Origin: Plebeiibacterium sediminum
GTDB taxonomy: Bacteria > Bacteroidota > Bacteroidia > Bacteroidales > Marinilabiliaceae
Direction: 5' to 3'
DNA: 64,000 nt
Assembly (NCBI RefSeq): GCF_026013605.1
Contig: NZ_JAPDPJ010000006.1
Coordinates: forward strand, 62,001 to 126,000
Shown here: one piece after another, positions 9,255-17,703 of the stretch
Numbering within the stretch: position 1 is the first letter of the stretch
How the letters are laid out: every line of letters begins with the position of its first letter
Program-made: the position numbers and the translations under genes
The notes under the pieces: model-generated
Database searches by the model: none
Told to the model about the DNA's origin: nothing
Seen by the model: the letters and a program-made list of their open reading frames with translations, nothing else

Positions 9255-12155
9255 TTATACATTTTCAATATACTCAAGCAAGTTATCTCCTTGTGATAGT
9301 CCTAGTTTTTGACGTAGTTTATAGCGATTATTCTCAACCGCCCTTGTAGTAATATTCATTAGCGAGGCAATATCCTTACTAGCCATACCCATTTTGATAT
9401 ATGCGCATAACTTTTGCTCCCGACTTGTTAAATCCGGGTGCTTTTCTTTAAGGCTTTGAAAAAAAGCTTCATGAACCTGGCCAAAGTGAGTTTCAAAAAC
9501 CTGCCAGTTATTCTCTGTATCAATATCGCGATCAATCTTTTTTATCAACAATCGAACTTTCTTTTCCAACTCAGATTTTTCCTGTATTCTAACAATCTTC
9601 TTTAGCTGCTCTTTAATATCCGAAAGCAATTCGTTTTTTTGGATGATATTAACTGTAGAATTTGCTAATTCTTTTTCTTTGTAAACCATCTCATTTCTGA
9701 GCTTATCATTTCTTAATCGGATCATTTCCTTCTCCGAAACCAGAGCTGCGGTCTTAAGTTGCTCTTCTTTAATTCTAAAACGCTCCTGTTGTTTCGTTTT
9801 TTCCTTTTGTTTACTAAGCTCTATTCTTTTACTGATAAAATAATAGATTAATGCGACCAGAAATAAAAATAAAATAACAAATACAACTTTTGCAAATACA
9901 CTTCGATACCAAGGCGGTAACACAATAAACTTAAACGTAACAGGAGGTGCCTGTACACCATATTGATTTTTAGCCTTAATAATTATTTCATACTCCCCCT
10001 CAGTTAAATTCGAGTAATTTCGCTGGTTTACTTCGGTCCATTCTCCAAATCCACTATCATAATTTTTGAGCCATGTAGAATACAACACATTACGTTGTTC
10101 ATAAAAAGATGCTACGAAAGAAATATTAAAGGTATTCTTTCTAAAGGCAAATGTAGGAACGGTATTTTGTTTTATAGAATCACCAACATAATTCAATTGG
10201 TAAGTTGTTGAATCAGAGTTTCCCTTAAAGGAGCGTAAGTGCACCTTAAAAGGAATCTTATAATTTTTAAAATCTTCTGTTGCATAATGTGCAAATCCAT
10301 CTTCAACTCCAAAAAACACATTTTTGTCATCTTCAACATATACATGTTCAAAAGCGCTAACCATCTTTCTATCCAATGGCAAAAACGGATATCTGATATC
10401 TTTATATGTTCCATCCTCTAAAAGTCTTAGAACGCCAATTTTGTCACCATAAAAACACCACAAATTCCTATATTGATCTTCTTTAATATCATTGGGATAA
10501 ATACCATCTGAAAACATTGCTTCAAAATCTTTTTTATGCACAAATTTATCTTCAGTGTAATCATATTGATAGATTCCATCATGACTGGTAAACAAACACT
10601 TTTCATTAATTTTAGTCAGCGTTAATGGAGTCTGATTATCTGGAAATTCTGTATTCTTAAATATTAAAACTTCGGTGGCTTCAGTTAAATCTTTATTCAA
10701 CTTAATTCTAAAAACACCCCGGTATCCATGCGACATCCACAAATACCCCTGATCATCCCATTCAATAAAACGAGCTGATTCATTAAACTGTTTTATCGTA
10801 TTTCGATAATGCCATTTTCCGTTTTTATATTCTAAAATGATAAGACCAGTATAAGTACCCGACAACAACAAATTATCATTCTCGGCTATAGGTTTAAAGT
10901 TCCATACTCCATTAATATCGTCTGGTGTAATTTCATTTGCACTTGAGCCTTTTATTTCAAATACCCCAAGATTATGGCCACATAATAAGGATCGATCATC
11001 CTGATACAAACTCCAAACCTGTCCTCCTGTATTTTCTACTTTAATAAAATCGTTTCTGTCTTTTAACGGATCTTTAAACTTTTGCGCTCCGATTTTAAAA
11101 ACGGCCTGGTTCGTTCCGAAGTAATATTCATCCTTAAATTTCTCCATGACATATCCTGTCCCCAGATTATAATATCCCTGAAGAAAGGAAATAGACGAAT
11201 TAAAATTCACTTTTACAATACCATTATCCAAACCGCCCCAAATATTGCCTTCCCGATCTACAAATGCACTTAAAACAGTATTATTCCTTAAACCTTTATC
11301 TTTATCTATTTGTAAGTTAATCTCCCCATTTTCGTCAACAATTACTATTCCCCCCTGAATTGTTCCATAAACTAAACGATCATCTGAATACTTACAACCA
11401 CAGAATATATTTATCTTTTTAAGAAGACTGTTTGCAGGCACTTTCCACGCTTCAAACATTTGCATATCCCATTTATACAAGCCATTATTCATTGTTCCGA
11501 TTACCATTTCAGAATTTGACAATGACATAATAGACTTTACTTCTTTGCCGGCAAACAATTTCCCGCCATTAATGGGGTAAATATCATTACCTCTAACTTC
11601 CATTAAACCAGCCTGCTCATCTTGAACAATAAACAAACCATTAACCACAAATGCTGAAACAAAACGAGATTCGGGATAAATAATATGTGTTAGCTGATCA
11701 TCTTTATAAAAACATAATCCTTTTTGTGAGTGAAATACAACATAGCCATTCCAATCATAGATATGCCAAAAATCCTCGAAGTTTCTTACGTTTGGTCCCT
11801 GGAGTAATGATTTATATTGCAATTTACTGATGGAATCATAATAAAAATACCCTAGCTCATTAAAAGCTCCGGCATAAATCCTATCTCCAATAGCATGTAC
11901 ACTTCTTACATTATAATCTCCTAAATCGCGATACAAACGCCATTGATCTGCATCAAACTCCAGAACACCATAGTTATTTCCAAAATATAAAAATCCACTT
12001 TTACTCTGAGTGATTCCCCAATTTTGAGTTGCTCCATGATAAGTTCGCCTGTTGAAATATTCTATATCCGGGATTCCTATTTTCTTAACCTGAGCTGCCA
12101 GCTCATTTGAAAAGAATAAACAAAACAATATGATAATTCGAACAAAAAGCTTCAT
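9255..12155 (-). CDS. Membrane-bound propeller/Y_Y_Y sensor with LuxR-type DNA-binding domain
   Basis: The 966-residue protein starts with a signal peptide (FFSNELAAQ). Two-component-regulator-type beta-propeller repeats follow, roughly 30-650 (for example NIWGGLDNGIVKV, GYLWMSHGYRGVFRI). A Y_Y_Y domain spans about 660-740 (YSNLTEGEYEIIIKAKNQYG), then one transmembrane helix at about 752-775 and a long coiled coil. A LuxR-like helix-turn-helix lies at 909-966 (LTSREQKLCAYI, SKDIASLMNITTRAVEN). It resembles hybrid two-component PUL sensors in its periplasmic half. It has no histidine kinase or receiver domain, so signalling probably passes straight through the membrane to the DNA-binding part. 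It sits directly upstream of the glucan susC and probably activates it on sensing laminarin oligosaccharides. Confidence 0.88.
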   Translation of the reverse strand: MKLFVRIIILFCLFFSNELAAQVKKIGIPDIEYFNRRTYHGATQNWGITQSKSGFLYFGNNYGVLEFDADQWRLYRDLGDYNVRSVHAIGDRIYAGAFNELGYFYYDSISKLQYKSLLQGPNVRNFEDFWHIYDWNGYVVFHSQKGLCFYKDDQLTHIIYPESRFVSAFVVNGLFIVQDEQAGLMEVRGNDIYPINGGKLFAGKEVKSIMSLSNSEMVIGTMNNGLYKWDMQMFEAWKVPANSLLKKINIFCGCKYSDDRLVYGTIQGGIVIVDENGEINLQIDKDKGLRNNTVLSAFVDREGNIWGGLDNGIVKVNFNSSISFLQGYYNLGTGYVMEKFKDEYYFGTNQAVFKIGAQKFKDPLKDRNDFIKVENTGGQVWSLYQDDRSLLCGHNLGVFEIKGSSANEITPDDINGVWNFKPIAENDNLLLSGTYTGLIILEYKNGKWHYRNTIKQFNESARFIEWDDQGYLWMSHGYRGVFRIKLNKDLTEATEVLIFKNTEFPDNQTPLTLTKINEKCLFTSHDGIYQYDYTEDKFVHKKDFEAMFSDGIYPNDIKEDQYRNLWCFYGDKIGVLRLLEDGTYKDIRYPFLPLDRKMVSAFEHVYVEDDKNVFFGVEDGFAHYATEDFKNYKIPFKVHLRSFKGNSDSTTYQLNYVGDSIKQNTVPTFAFRKNTFNISFVASFYEQRNVLYSTWLKNYDSGFGEWTEVNQRNYSNLTEGEYEIIIKAKNQYGVQAPPVTFKFIVLPPWYRSVFAKVVFVILFLFLVALIYYFISKRIELSKQKEKTKQQERFRIKEEQLKTAALVSEKEMIRLRNDKLRNEMVYKEKELANSTVNIIQKNELLSDIKEQLKKIVRIQEKSELEKKVRLLIKKIDRDIDTENNWQVFETHFGQVHEAFFQSLKEKHPDLTSREQKLCAYIKMGMASKDIASLMNITTRAVENNRYKLRQKLGLSQGDNLLEYIENV

Positions 12156-12190
12156 GCTTTATAATTAGATTTATTTAAACATAGATTGTA

Positions 12191-12255
12191 GGATGTGTAA
12201 AGTAATTAACATTTCTATTCCAAACAAAAAACACAGAAAAAAACCTTACACATCC
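12191..12255. repeat. Inverted repeat GGATGTGTAA / TTACACATCC
   Basis: Perfect 10-base arms lie at 12191-12200 and 12246-12255 with a 45-base spacer. They sit in the 246-bp gap between the divergent regulator and kinase genes, 36-100 bases upstream of the regulator start. The arm spacing is too wide for a simple terminator. A looped operator or extended leader structure is more plausible. Confidence 0.45.
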
Positions 12256-12401
12256 CGCAAATACAAAGGTCTATAAGCACAACTTTATTTATGTATAAAA
12301 TTGATATTGAAAACATTAAATATTTTTATTAAATTCGTCTAGCCAATTCAAAAAGATGAAAAATCTTTAACCGATAACTAATTAATACCTTTAGCTAACA
12401 T

Positions 12402-14360
12402 ATGAAAATAACACACCTCCTAAACTTGATTCGGAAGAGTCTATTTATACTACTAATATGTTTTTATTCAACTATCCATGCTCAGGATCATGAACTACAA
12501 ATCATACCTATACCTGCTGATACGTTAATAAAATTTCATTGCCCCGAAAACATAAAAGATATTAGTGACCAACTAATTCAATCATCAATTTACTTTGCAA
12601 TGGGTAAGTCATATAACCAAAAAGGAAATTTCGCCAAGGCACTTTCTTGTCTTAATAAATCCTTACTAATACTTGAAAACCAACAGGATTCTTCCAGACT
12701 TATACCTATTTATAATCAAATTGCTTATTCGTTAAATCATGCGCAGAGATTCGAAGAAGCGTTTATTTATACAGCAAAAGCACAATTCCTTTTAAAAAAA
12801 CATGAAAATGCAACTGAAAAAATAAGATTATTGGTAAATCTGGGTTGTTATAATCAGAGTCAACAACATTATACTAAAGCAAAAAGTTTTTATACAGATG
12901 CTCTAAACCTGAATAAAAGTATCAACGACACACTCATACAAATTCACATACTACATCACCTTGGAAATTTAAATTTACATCAGGATCATTTGATTGCAGC
13001 AGGCAGATGTTTTAGAAACGCTCTAGCCCTAACTAAAGAAAGAAAAGAAGATGTAAGCTATCAGATTTCTAACCTTACAATTGATATAGGCAATTATTAT
13101 TCAACGGTAAATAATATGGATTCTGCTCTTTACTATTATACTAAAACTTTAGAAATATCCGAATCAAACAATCATACAGATATTACATCAAAATCATACA
13201 AAGCGTTAAGCAACCTATATTTAAATAATAAGGATACAATTAAAGCTTTTAAATATTTGCAAATTCATTCCAACATTGAAAATAAACTTTTTCATTCAAC
13301 TATATCTCAACAAATTAGCGAATTATATGTACAGTTTAATTCAAAAACAAAAGACCAACAGATAAAATTACAACATGCAGAAATTAAAAGCGAACGATTA
13401 ACAAAAATATTACTTATCACGTTTTTACTATTCATAAGTATTATTACTGTTATTGTATTTATAAATTATTACCGACTTAAACTTTTAAACAACACGCTTA
13501 AAAAACAAAATCAGAAAATTATCAAACAAAATAAAAGCATTAAAGAAAATGCCATAAGACTTGAACAGGCAAACACTGAATTAATAGAAAGCCGGGCACG
13601 ATTAAGCAAACAAAAAGTTAAGCTTCAGATTGCAAATAAAAAATATATCAAAGCCAATACTTCAAAAGACAAATTCTTTGACATTATAGCTCATGATTTA
13701 AAAAGTCCTTTTCAATCCATTATGGGGTTTTCTTCACTTTTAAGAGAAACCTACGATGAAATAGAGGATGACAAAAAACGGAAATACATTAAGCTAATTG
13801 ACTCGTCAACAAAACATGTTAATTCTTTAATTGACAATTTACTTAACTGGTCTAGAAGCCAGAATGAACGTATTAATCTGGTAAGAACTAAGTTTGAATT
13901 AGACAAACTTATCAATCAAAAAATAAATTTGTTTGAACTTACATCTGCAAAAAAGAAGATAAATATAGTTTCTACAATCTCAAAAGGAACCACTGTTTAT
14001 GGAGATATGAATATGATAAGTCTGGCACTAAGAAACATTATCAGTAATGCAATTAAATTTTCGTACGCAGGAGGCAAAGTTGAAATATTATCAACAACAG
14101 ACAAACGAAAAACAACTATTTACATTAGAGATTATGGAATAGGAATGCCTCCGGAAACCATCAATAATTTATTTAATATTGATAATTCAAAACGATGTAT
14201 TGGGACATGCGGAAAAAACGGAACCGGATTAGGATTAATAATCAGTAAGGAGTATATTGAGAAAAATGATGGTTCAATTAAGGTAATCAGTACGGTTGGA
14301 GAGGGCTCTACTTTCTGCATTACTTTACCCTCAAAGGAAAATATTTCTTCACTTAACTAA
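12402..14360 (+). CDS. TPR-containing membrane histidine kinase
   Basis: The 652-residue protein has a signal peptide ending STIHAQ and periplasmic tetratricopeptide repeats at about 60-290. One transmembrane helix (about 335-355) and a coiled coil (360-420) follow. The HisKA domain has the phospho-acceptor H431 in DIIAHDLKSPFQSIMGFSSLL, and the HATPase_c domain has N-, G1- and G2-box motifs (NIISNAIKFS, RDYGIGMP, GKNGTGLGL). There is no receiver domain and no response regulator gene next to it, so its partner is unknown. It is transcribed divergently from the beta-glucan regulator, but a functional link is not shown. This TPR-kinase layout is common in Bacteroidota sensing systems. Confidence 0.9.
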   Translation: MKITHLLNLIRKSLFILLICFYSTIHAQDHELQIIPIPADTLIKFHCPENIKDISDQLIQSSIYFAMGKSYNQKGNFAKALSCLNKSLLILENQQDSSRLIPIYNQIAYSLNHAQRFEEAFIYTAKAQFLLKKHENATEKIRLLVNLGCYNQSQQHYTKAKSFYTDALNLNKSINDTLIQIHILHHLGNLNLHQDHLIAAGRCFRNALALTKERKEDVSYQISNLTIDIGNYYSTVNNMDSALYYYTKTLEISESNNHTDITSKSYKALSNLYLNNKDTIKAFKYLQIHSNIENKLFHSTISQQISELYVQFNSKTKDQQIKLQHAEIKSERLTKILLITFLLFISIITVIVFINYYRLKLLNNTLKKQNQKIIKQNKSIKENAIRLEQANTELIESRARLSKQKVKLQIANKKYIKANTSKDKFFDIIAHDLKSPFQSIMGFSSLLRETYDEIEDDKKRKYIKLIDSSTKHVNSLIDNLLNWSRSQNERINLVRTKFELDKLINQKINLFELTSAKKKINIVSTISKGTTVYGDMNMISLALRNIISNAIKFSYAGGKVEILSTTDKRKTTIYIRDYGIGMPPETINNLFNIDNSKRCIGTCGKNGTGLGLIISKEYIEKNDGSIKVISTVGEGSTFCITLPSKENISSLN

Positions 14361-14406
14361 GAACTTTAATCTCAATAATTCAATAATCCATTTATCTTAT
14401 TATATT

Positions 14407-14435
14407 GCATATGAGTTTCTTGCTCATGCTTTTTG
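14407..14435 (+). terminator. Weak terminator after the TPR kinase
   Basis: ATGAG and CTCAT (14411-14415 and 14423-14427) pair around a 7-base loop. An outer GC pair closes if AT is bulged. TTTTTG follows. The stem is short, so this is only a probable rho-independent terminator for the kinase gene. Confidence 0.4.
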
Positions 14436-14543
14436 CATTTATTCATTAATTACATACAGACCTTAATCAATATACAACTCAATTAATCAGTAGGGTTAAG
14501 AATTAAACAGGTTAAGCCTTACCAATAAAGAAATTATAATCTT

Positions 14544-15785
14544 ATGAAGAAATCATTATTATATCCGCTGGTAATTTTAGTCATTCTAATTGTGGTTTTA
14601 GTTATTGGAAAACAATTGGGTTGGATTGGAAATGAATTTAAATACAAAGTAACAACAGAGCAAGCTCAAAAAAGAACACTTACTGAAATTATAACAGCTA
14701 ATGGGAAAATTAATCCGGAAGTAAGAGTAAAGGTAACTTCTGATGTGTCGGGGGAAATACTTGAGCTTCCAGTGAAAGAAGGAGAGCAAGTAACTAAAGG
14801 GCAAATGTTAGCAAAAATTCAACCAGATATTTACCAACGAAACCTTGAAAAAATGGAGGCTGCAGTTGTATCATCTGAAGCCAACCTGTCACAAGCTTTA
14901 GCACAGTACAAACAAAAGGAATTAGACTTCAATCGTAAAAAATTACTTTGGGAACAAAAAACGATCTCTGAAGCTGAATATGAATTGGCTCTTGCTGATT
15001 ACAATGTTGCCAAATCAAGTGTTGACGCCGCTAAAGCTTCACTAAAAAATGCTACAGCATCCAGAAATGAGGCAAAAGACAACCTTTCAAAAACAACAAT
15101 ATACGCTCCAATGGATGGAACCATTTCAAGTTTAAAAGTTGAAAAAGGAGAAAGAGTAGTTGGAACAGCTCAATTTGAAGGAACAGAAATAATGACCATT
15201 GCCAACCTGAATAACATGGAAGTTGTTGTGGATGTAAATGAAAATGACATCATCAGAGTAAGTTTAAATGACACGGCTATTATTGAGGTTGATGCATATT
15301 TAAAAGACAAATTCAAAGGCATTGTAACGCAAATAGCTAATTCTGCTAATGTAGAAGGAAACAGTGCAGATCAAATCACAAACTTTGAAGTTGAAATTCT
15401 CATATTACCGGAATCTTATCAAAAGCTTATAGATGAACATGGAGAAAATTTCCACCCTTTTCGACCTGGAATGTCGGCTACAGTCGATATACAAACCAAC
15501 ACAAGAGAAGATGTTTTAACCATTCCCATACTAGCAGTGTCATCACGAAAAGATACAACCAAAAGTGATAATCCAGGGGTTGACGAAAAAATTGAAGTGG
15601 TATTTGTAAACGAAAACGGAAAGGTAAAACAACAAACTGTTACAACTGGAATTCAAGACTTAAAATACATCGAAATTCTGTCCGGTATTTCAGATAGTTC
15701 GTCTGTTGTTAGCGGGCCTTACAATATCATTTCAAAAAAATTAAAAGACGGTGATTTAATTGAAGAAACTACCGATAAAAAATAA
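14544..15785 (+). CDS. HlyD/RND-type periplasmic adaptor (MacA-like), orphan
   Basis: This 413-residue membrane-fusion protein has an N-terminal membrane anchor (about 5-24, LVILVILIVVLVIG). A first lipoyl half (SGEILELPVKEGEQVTKGQMLAKI), an alpha-helical hairpin (about 100-190) and a second lipoyl half (MDGTISSLKVEKGERV) follow. Beta-barrel and membrane-proximal domains complete it. Adaptors of this family bridge an ABC or RND pump to a TolC-like channel. MacAB-type loci normally carry the ATPase/permease and outer membrane channel next door. Here neither is present: the next gene downstream is on the other strand and unrelated. Partners must be encoded elsewhere. Confidence 0.9.
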   Translation: MKKSLLYPLVILVILIVVLVIGKQLGWIGNEFKYKVTTEQAQKRTLTEIITANGKINPEVRVKVTSDVSGEILELPVKEGEQVTKGQMLAKIQPDIYQRNLEKMEAAVVSSEANLSQALAQYKQKELDFNRKKLLWEQKTISEAEYELALADYNVAKSSVDAAKASLKNATASRNEAKDNLSKTTIYAPMDGTISSLKVEKGERVVGTAQFEGTEIMTIANLNNMEVVVDVNENDIIRVSLNDTAIIEVDAYLKDKFKGIVTQIANSANVEGNSADQITNFEVEILILPESYQKLIDEHGENFHPFRPGMSATVDIQTNTREDVLTIPILAVSSRKDTTKSDNPGVDEKIEVVFVNENGKVKQQTVTTGIQDLKYIEILSGISDSSSVVSGPYNIISKKLKDGDLIEETTDKK

Positions 15786-15795
15786 AGCATAAAAA

Positions 15796-15826
15796 AAGAG
15801 AAGGGTTTAAAATCTCCCCTTCTCTT
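15796..15826. terminator. Bidirectional terminator
   Basis: A 10-bp stem, AAGAGAAGGG / CCCTTCTCTT, has an 11-base loop between convergent genes. A run of seven A on its left becomes a T-run on the minus strand, so it is strongest for the secreted-protein gene on that strand. It can also end the adaptor transcript. Confidence 0.8.
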
Positions 15827-15851
15827 CTATACATAAAAATAGTAGAGTACC

Positions 15852-16361
15852 TCACCCTTTCATTGCAAAATATTCATCTATACTTTGAATATCTCCATTA
15901 GATTTTAATTCGAAAAGCTCTTTCATTCCTTTAGTCATCTTAAGTTTATTGGAAGAGTTTTCACAATATCTGATAATTGAATCTAAAGCTTTTTCCTCAA
16001 TAATCTGTGCATTTGTTTCATCCTGCTCAAGGGAAACCTTAAGATAGCAACCATAATACAACGAAATCAATTCTTCTCTTTCTTCAAATAACTGCTTTAC
16101 TTTATCACTGACTTTTACAGTATACGACGGAGAACCTTTCACCCATCTTTTAATAAATTCATTTGCAGCCACTCTCTCTGCATCTTTTTTTGTAAATGGA
16201 GTTTGTACCAGATAATAACAGCAATCAAAAACCTGATCAATATATTCTTCATACATTTCTGTATCGACAAACTTTACTTCATTTAATGATGAAAAATTTT
16301 GTGCTGAAGCAGCATTTCCTATTCCTATAGCAATTAATAAAATAAAAATAAATCGTTTCAT
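15852..16361 (-). CDS. Secreted protein of unknown function
   Basis: The 169-residue product has a clear signal peptide (FILLIAIGIGNAASAQ, cleavage near residue 20) and a mostly alpha-helical mature part. It contains CC at about 47-48 and further Cys in YYGCYLKV and IRYCEN, so disulfides in the periplasm are possible. I recognise no domain. It has its own terminator, is flanked by unrelated genes and looks monocistronic. The helical, charged C-terminus (KALDSIIRYCENSSNKLKM) gives no functional clue. Confidence 0.7.
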   Translation of the reverse strand: MKRFIFILLIAIGIGNAASAQNFSSLNEVKFVDTEMYEEYIDQVFDCCYYLVQTPFTKKDAERVAANEFIKRWVKGSPSYTVKVSDKVKQLFEEREELISLYYGCYLKVSLEQDETNAQIIEEKALDSIIRYCENSSNKLKMTKGMKELFELKSNGDIQSIDEYFAMKG

Positions 16362-16574
16362 AATATCTTTCTTAATTCTACTTACGGATAACGTAAGTTT
16401 ATTTGTTTAGAAAGTATTACGCAACTTACTGTGTATGTTTACATTACTTTGATAAATAGATAAATACCCCTGACGAAACGACGTTTTTTTTACATTAGTC
16501 TAAAATACAATACTCTTGATTTCAATACATTACAAAATACATTTATGCACAATAATCCTAATTACAATATATAC

Positions 16575-17273
16575 CTATACACTTAAAATATGATGTATTT
16601 CTGATATTGATTTTATTTCACAAAAATGATCCAATTCGCCAACATTTTCAACATGCTCATGAATCCATGTTGTATGAAAAGGTATATGAATAGCACTTCC
16701 GCCAATATTCAGTACCGGAAGCACATCTGATTTTAGTGAATTACCTACCATTAAAAAATCTTTTGGCTTAACATCAAGATGATTAAGAAGTTTCTGATAA
16801 TTCTCTTCTTGTTTATCACTCACAATTTCAATATGATGAAAATATTTCTCGAGGCCGGATCGCTGCAACTTTTTTTCCTGATCAAGAAGGTCGCCTTTGG
16901 TTACAACAACTAATTTATACCCCCAATATTTTAATGACTCCAATACTTCAGCTACTCCATCAATTAAACACACCGGCTTATTCAATAACTCTTTCCCAAG
17001 ACTTATAATTTCTTCTAAAACTTCGCCGGAAAGCTTACCATCAGTTATTTGCATTCCAGTTTCTATCATAGACAAAACAAATCCTTTTATTCCGTAACCA
17101 TAGTACTTTATGTTTTTAACTTCAATATCATACAACGCTTTAGTTAACTCTTCTGCAGTTGCATAATCTTTAAGCATTTTACAAAACTCCTCTTCAGCTT
17201 CCCTAAAATAAGACTCGTTTTCCCATAAGGTATCATCTGCATCAAATCCGATCCATTTAAATTTTAAATTCAT
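16575..17273 (-). CDS. HAD-superfamily hydrolase
   Basis: The 232-residue protein has all HAD motifs. Motif I is FDADDTLW with nucleophile D11 and acid D13, motif II is the Thr in VVVTKGD, and motif III/IV is in KDFLMVGNSLKSDVLPVLNIG. The cap is alpha-helical (about 20-95), as in phosphoglycolate-phosphatase or YjjG-like enzymes. It probably dephosphorylates a small metabolite or nucleotide in the cytoplasm; the substrate cannot be read from sequence. The gene stands alone, 190 bases upstream of the Nfu terminator. Confidence 0.88.
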   Translation of the reverse strand: MNLKFKWIGFDADDTLWENESYFREAEEEFCKMLKDYATAEELTKALYDIEVKNIKYYGYGIKGFVLSMIETGMQITDGKLSGEVLEEIISLGKELLNKPVCLIDGVAEVLESLKYWGYKLVVVTKGDLLDQEKKLQRSGLEKYFHHIEIVSDKQEENYQKLLNHLDVKPKDFLMVGNSLKSDVLPVLNIGGSAIHIPFHTTWIHEHVENVGELDHFCEIKSISEIHHILSV

Positions 17274-17413
17274 ACGCTTACTTTTTCCTTCGATTTATAA
17301 TATGAAACTATTGAAAAAACTAATCTTTATCTCTTGAGTTATTTTTTTTAGATCGTTTCATATATTGAACCATAATTCTGAAATAATAATCTAATATAAG
17401 GCCAGAAAACAAA

Positions 17414-17443
17414 AAAGCCATGCATTTAAAAATACATGGCTTT
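17414..17443 (-). terminator. Terminator of the mrp-nfu operon
   Basis: The stem AAAGCCATG / CATGGCTTT has a 12-base loop. On the minus strand it is followed by TTTTTTG, a classic rho-independent terminator 18 bases past the nfu stop. Confidence 0.85.
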
Positions 17444-17461
17444 ATATTAAATAATATTTTA

Positions 17462-17701
17462 TTAGTTTTCAACAGTTATCACCTGTTTTAACTCCGGCAC
17501 CTCTTTCTTCAACACCTGTTCCACACCATTTTTCATGGTTTGATAACTCATTGGACATCCATTACAAGCTCCTAACAACTTTACTTTTACAACAAAGTCA
17601 TCAGTTACTTCAACAAGTGAAATATCTCCACCATCAGCTTTTAAATATGGTCGAATAAGCTCTAGTGCGTCTTCAACTTTTTGATATTTAACTACGTCCA
17701 T
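17462..17701 (-). CDS. NifU C-terminal-domain iron-sulfur carrier
   Basis: This 79-residue protein is one NifU-C (Nfu) domain: LIRPYLKADGGDISLVEV followed by GACNGCPMS with C46 and C49. The CxxC pair of two subunits binds a [4Fe-4S] cluster that is passed to apo-enzymes. It lacks the A-type N-terminal domain of NfuA. It starts 2 bases after the Mrp ATPase stop and shares its operon, consistent with joint action in iron-sulfur cluster delivery. It ends with a strong terminator. Confidence 0.93.
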   Translation of the reverse strand: MDVVKYQKVEDALELIRPYLKADGGDISLVEVTDDFVVKVKLLGACNGCPMSYQTMKNGVEQVLKKEVPELKQVITVEN

Positions 17702-17703
17702 AA

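Noticed and set aside
12386-12393. TACCTTTA as a -7 element for the TPR kinase
   Set aside because: It lies only 8 bases before the start codon, too close for a leadered transcript, and has one mismatch.
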